This document shows, piece by piece, positions 6,316-9,288 of a DNA stretch of 9,288 nt. The DNA comes from Candidatus Falkowbacteria bacterium RIFCSPLOWO2_02_FULL_45_15. GTDB taxonomy: Bacteria; Patescibacteriota; Patescibacteriia; Patescibacteriales; XYC2-FULL-47-12. Position 1 is the stretch's first letter. The number at the start of each line of letters is the position of its first letter. The DNA lies in contig MFFV01000003.1 of assembly GCA_001777995.1 (NCBI GenBank), positions 1-9,288 of the forward strand, written 5' to 3'. Under the pieces are notes generated by a model. That model was not told the DNA's origin, made no database searches, and was given only the letters and a program-made list of their open reading frames with translations. The translations under genes and the position numbers were made by a program.

Positions 6316-6343
6316 ATTATATCATTTTTTATTTTTTCGGCAA
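6316..6343 (-). promoter_or_regulatory. Promoter of the small opposite-strand gene
   Basis: On the minus strand, TTGCCG (6343 down to 6338) and a perfect TATAAT (6321 down to 6316) are spaced 16 bp. Transcription would begin near 6309, leaving a leader of about 28 bases before the ATG at 6281. Confidence 0.55.
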
Positions 6344-6364
6344 ATAGCAAACATTCTTTAATTT

Positions 6365-6408
6365 ATCCAGACACCTTCCAAAATACCCTATGGCGAAGGT
6401 GTTTGGAT
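6365..6408. repeat. Dispersed palindrome copy B in the divergent intergenic region
   Basis: ATCCAGACACCTTC (6365-6378) pairs with GAAGGTGTTTGGAT (6395-6408), 14 bp with one G-T pair. Outer words TAGCAAA (6345-6351) and TTTGCTA (6412-6418) extend the symmetry. The reverse complement of 6371-6402 shares both arms and the loop word GGGTATTTTGG with 4081-4112. It sits between two diverging promoters, so it is unlikely to be a terminator for either flanking gene. Confidence 0.75.
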
Positions 6409-6412
6409 TTAT

Positions 6413-6441
6413 TTGCTAAAATAAAGCAATTCTGTTAGAAT
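6413..6441 (+). promoter_or_regulatory. Promoter of secA, extended -10
   Basis: TTGCTA (6413-6418) and TAGAAT (6436-6441) are spaced 17 bp, with an extended -10 TG at 6433-6434. The start would be near 6448, giving a leader of about 92 bases. That leader is AT-rich and holds an inverted repeat, AACATTAAAA (6469-6478) with TTTTAATGTT (6510-6519), which could fold before the secA start. I see no known riboswitch or SecM-like reading frame in it. Confidence 0.6.
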
Positions 6442-6539
6442 AAGGGCAATAAAACATCAAAACACAAGAACATTAAAAGATAAAAACAATTAGGACGTTT
6501 CGTATTTTGTTTTAATGTTTTTATGCTTTAGTGATTGCT

Positions 6540-9288
6540 ATGTCTATTTTAACAAAAATTTTTGGCGACCCCAACGAAAAAGTTTTGCGGGAGATATGGC
6601 CGTTAGTTGATGCCATTAATAAACTTGAAACAAAATTCAAGGATGTTAGCGATGATGAATTGCGCGCTCGCATTCTTAAATTTAAAGACGAGCTAAAAGA
6701 CAAAAGTTGGGTTGAACAAAAAGAAAAATTAGAGCAAATTTTACCCGAGGTGTTCGCACTCGTGCGTGAAACGGCGCGGCGGAAATTAAATCAGCGCCAT
6801 TTTGACGAGCAACTTTTAGGCGGCGTTGTTTTGCACCGCGGACAAATCGCGGAAATGAAAACCGGTGAAGGAAAAACTTTAACCGCTTCTTTGTCGGTAG
6901 TTTTAAACGCACTTTCCGGCCGCGGCGCGCATATTGTCACGCCGAACGATTATTTGTCGCGCGTGGGCGGCGGCTGGATGAGCCCGGTTTATCATGCTTT
7001 GGGTTTAAGCACCGGCGTCATTGCCCATGATTTTTCCGGCATTTACGATCCCAGTTTTGAAAGTTCCGAGCAGCACGGCGGCGATGACCGTTTGCGCCAT
7101 TGGCGGCCGGTCAGCCGTAAAGAAGCTTACGGCTGCGACATCACTTACGGCACCAACAACGAATTCGGCTTTGATTATCTGCGCGATAATATGGCGCCGG
7201 ATTTGGAGCATACGGCGCAGCGGGGGCTGCACTATGCAATAGTTGATGAAATTGATTCTATTTTAATAGATGAGGCGCGGACGCCATTAATCATCAGCGC
7301 GCCGGCCGAAGAATCAACCGACAAATACCGCCAGTTTGCGCAATTGGTAACGCAACTTAAAGAAAACGAAGATTACAATGTGGACGAAAAAATGCGCGCC
7401 GCTACCTTAACTGAAGATGGTTTGAATAAAATGGAAAAATTGCTCGGGCTGAAAAATATTTATACCGAAGGCGGCGTGTCGGACGTGCACCATATTGAAC
7501 AGGCCTTGCGCGCGCATACTTTGTTCCGGCGCGACCGCGATTATGTGATTAAGGACGGGGAAGTTATTATCGTGGATGAATTTACCGGTCGCTTGATGCC
7601 AGGCCGGCGCTATTCGGAAGGCCTGCATCAGGCAATTGAAGCCAAAGAAGGCGTGCAGGTACAGTGCGAATCAATGACGTTAGCCACCATTACTTTTCAA
7701 AATTATTTCCGGCTCTACACTAAACTTGCCGGCATGACCGGCACGGCCGTTACCGAAGCCGAAGAGTTCCATAAAATTTATAACTTGGAAACGGTCGTTA
7801 TTCCTACGCATCGGCCGATGGTCCGCAAAGATTTAACCGATTTGGTTTACGCTACCGAAAACGGTAAGTTCCAGGCGATTGTGCAAGAAATAAAACGGCG
7901 TCATCAGGCAGGGCAGCCGGTATTGGTAGGAACAATTTCTATTGAGAAAAATGAAATTTTAGCCGAGATGCTGGAGCGCGCTGGCGTTCCGGCGCAGGTT
8001 TTGAATGCCAAACAGCACGAAAAAGAAGCCGGCATTATCGCCGAAGCCGGCAAAGCGGGCGCGGTAACGATCGCGACTAACATGGCCGGCCGCGGCGTAG
8101 ATATTATTTTAGGCGGCGCCGCTCTTGATGAGGCAGAAACGCAGCGAGTGCGTGAATTTGGCGGTTTACATGTCATCGGCACCGAGAGGCACGAATCGCG
8201 CCGGATTGACAACCAGTTGCGCGGCCGGAGCGGCCGCCAAGGGGATCCGGGCTCATCGCAATTTTATTTATCAATGGAAGATGATTTGATGCGCATTTTC
8301 GGCGGCGATCGGATGAAGCGGCTGATGGCTACCTTGCAGGTGCCGGAAGACACCCCGATTGAAAATAAAATAATCGCGCGCTCCATCGAGCAGGCGCAGA
8401 AAAAAGTGGAGGCGCATAACTTTGACATCCGCAAGCATTTGGTTGAATACGACGACGTTATCAATAAGCACCGCGAGGCGATTTACCGGCGGCGGCGAGA
8501 GATTCTTAACCTCACCCCTGCCTTGCCGGCAGGCAGGCCTAACCCCTCTCCTTTACAAGGAGAGGATACCCGAAGGGAGGTGAGGTTAAAAGGAATTATT
8601 TTAGAAATGATAAATGAAGAGATCGCGCTGGTTATTAACTTTCACACCGCGGGCGAAGACGCGAGCGCTTGGAACCTAAAAGAAATTCAGGAAACAGTTT
8701 TCACTATTTTTCCTCTGTCGGCTGATTTTACGGATGAACTGAAGAAGTTGGTGCAGCTAAAAAATCCAGCCGAAGCGCGGCAGAAAGTAATTGAATACGT
8801 CAGCGATTTAGCAAGCGAGGCGCATGCCGAATTAACAAATAACATCAATGAAATCGTGCCCTCAAGCCGTGGCGAAGGCAATCCTTCAATGCCGGAAATT
8901 GAACGGCAGATTTTAATCCGCGCCATTGACCAAATCTGGACCGAACATCTGGACGCGATGGACCAGATGCGCAAAGGCATCGGCCTGCGCGGCTACGGCC
9001 AGCACGACCCGCTGATTGAGTATAAAAAAGAATCCTACCGGATGTTTCAGCAGCTAAACGAATTAATCCGTAAGCAAGTAGCGTATTCTATCTTTAAAGT
9101 CGCTGATGTGACTAAATTTATGTCGCCGACATTGCTCCAGCGCGCGCAGCGATTTTCCGCGCCTGCCGAAGACGTCGGCTCCTTTTCTTCTTTTAAGCAA
9201 GGCGGCAATGAAGGCGGCGGCTCAATAACCGGCGGCGTGCAGCTCGCGCATGACAAAATAAAAGATGCATTCGGCCAAAAAGTCGGCC
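6540..9288 (+). CDS. secA: Preprotein translocase ATPase SecA, 3' end outside window
   Basis: Motor ATPase that pushes unfolded preproteins through SecYEG at the inner face of the membrane; 916 codons are present and no stop is reached. It starts MSILTKIFGDPNEK, like most SecA proteins. Visible parts: Walker A MKTGEGKT (106-113), YGTNNEFGFDYLRDNM, the DEAD-type VDEIDSILIDEAR (235-247), the preprotein cross-linking region (about 250-390), TGTAVTEAEEF, ATNMAGRGVDIILGG, GTERHESRRIDNQLRGRSGRQGD (motif VI, Arg563/566), the helical scaffold ERQILIRAIDQIWTEHLDAMD and GLRGYGQHDPLIEYKKE, then a Gly/Ser-rich linker. Any zinc-binding tail would lie beyond the edge. Oddities: about 30 extra residues (161-192) before the YGTNNE motif, and a palindrome-encoded insertion (657-684) after the IYRRRREIL helix. 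ATG 6540 is preferred to GTG 6531 by alignment to the family start. Confidence 0.97.
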   Translation, partial: MSILTKIFGDPNEKVLREIWPLVDAINKLETKFKDVSDDELRARILKFKDELKDKSWVEQKEKLEQILPEVFALVRETARRKLNQRHFDEQLLGGVVLHRGQIAEMKTGEGKTLTASLSVVLNALSGRGAHIVTPNDYLSRVGGGWMSPVYHALGLSTGVIAHDFSGIYDPSFESSEQHGGDDRLRHWRPVSRKEAYGCDITYGTNNEFGFDYLRDNMAPDLEHTAQRGLHYAIVDEIDSILIDEARTPLIISAPAEESTDKYRQFAQLVTQLKENEDYNVDEKMRAATLTEDGLNKMEKLLGLKNIYTEGGVSDVHHIEQALRAHTLFRRDRDYVIKDGEVIIVDEFTGRLMPGRRYSEGLHQAIEAKEGVQVQCESMTLATITFQNYFRLYTKLAGMTGTAVTEAEEFHKIYNLETVVIPTHRPMVRKDLTDLVYATENGKFQAIVQEIKRRHQAGQPVLVGTISIEKNEILAEMLERAGVPAQVLNAKQHEKEAGIIAEAGKAGAVTIATNMAGRGVDIILGGAALDEAETQRVREFGGLHVIGTERHESRRIDNQLRGRSGRQGDPGSSQFYLSMEDDLMRIFGGDRMKRLMATLQVPEDTPIENKIIARSIEQAQKKVEAHNFDIRKHLVEYDDVINKHREAIYRRRREILNLTPALPAGRPNPSPLQGEDTRREVRLKGIILEMINEEIALVINFHTAGEDASAWNLKEIQETVFTIFPLSADFTDELKKLVQLKNPAEARQKVIEYVSDLASEAHAELTNNINEIVPSSRGEGNPSMPEIERQILIRAIDQIWTEHLDAMDQMRKGIGLRGYGQHDPLIEYKKESYRMFQQLNELIRKQVAYSIFKVADVTKFMSPTLLQRAQRFSAPAEDVGSFSSFKQGGNEGGGSITGGVQLAHDKIKDAFGQKVG
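8506..8589 (+). repeat. Composite nested palindromic element inside secA
   Basis: Outer arms TTAACCTCACC (8506-8516) and GGTGAGGTTAA (8579-8589) are perfect 11-bp complements. Inside are two further palindromes: CCTGCCTTGCC/GGCAGGCAGG (8517-8537, one bulged base) and CCTCTCCTT/AAGGAGAGG (8545-8553 and 8557-8565, loop of 3). The whole 84-bp element is in frame and codes about 28 residues including LPAGRPNPSPLQGE. It falls in a surface loop between two helices of the helical wing/scaffold region, where E. coli and B. subtilis SecA have only a short connection. Confidence 0.88.

Noticed and set aside
6365..6408. Terminator for secA's upstream neighbours
   Set aside because: Both flanking promoters point away from it, and hpf already ends at the 6035-6070 hairpin.
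8851..8890. Possible further repeat insertion in secA (PSSRGEGNPS)
   Set aside because: The peptide resembles repeat-derived SRGEG motifs, but I find no palindrome there, and SecA proteins vary at this point before the ERQILIR helix.
1..9288. CRISPR array, tRNA or rRNA genes, insertion sequence transposase
   Set aside because: No regularly spaced direct repeats with unique spacers, no cloverleaf or rRNA sequence, and no transposase frame were seen. The Xer-like protein lacks integrase arm-binding features.

Overview
The window looks like chromosomal DNA from a Patescibacteria/CPR-type bacterium, probably of the Parcubacteria kind. This is inferred, not proven. The grounds are a single Xer-type recombinase ending in KNIKSPL, a surface subtilase carrying GAGPGGGP propeller repeats, a short one-domain ribosome hibernation factor next to secA, a GxxExxY gene in an AT-rich repeat cassette, start codons without Shine-Dalgarno sequences, and many small palindromic repeats, several of them inside protein-coding genes.

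Layout, left to right. (1) 6-2074: a complete tyrosine recombinase overlaps by 4 bases (ATGA) a GT4-family glycosyltransferase that carries three in-frame repeat-derived insertions. (2) 2077-4113: a strong promoter drives, almost leaderless, a secreted S8 serine protease with a C-terminal propeller of 51-residue repeats, followed by a hairpin. (3) 4198-5220: an extended SDR sugar-nucleotide enzyme close to UDP-glucuronate decarboxylases. (4) 5230-5697: an AT-rich GxxExxY gene bracketed by inverted repeats. (5) 5704-6012: hpf, then a strong hairpin terminator that can also serve the small opposite-strand gene at 6087-6281. (6) 6282-6539: a divergent intergenic region with a promoter pointing each way around a palindromic element. 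(7) 6540-9288: secA, running off the right edge and containing an in-frame composite palindromic insertion.

Functionally, the glycosyltransferase and SDR enzyme fit surface glycan synthesis. The signal-peptide-bearing protease would be a client of the Sec pathway powered by SecA. hpf beside secA is a known bacterial neighbourhood.

The most notable signal is the set of nested, dispersed palindromic elements. A CCTGCC-type 20-21 bp palindrome sits inside two different larger palindromes, one in the glycosyltransferase gene and one in secA, and both reading frames stay open. A second palindrome family (ACACCTTC...GAAGGTGT) occupies two intergenic regions in opposite orientations. These resemble in principle the Rickettsia palindromic elements that become translated parts of proteins.
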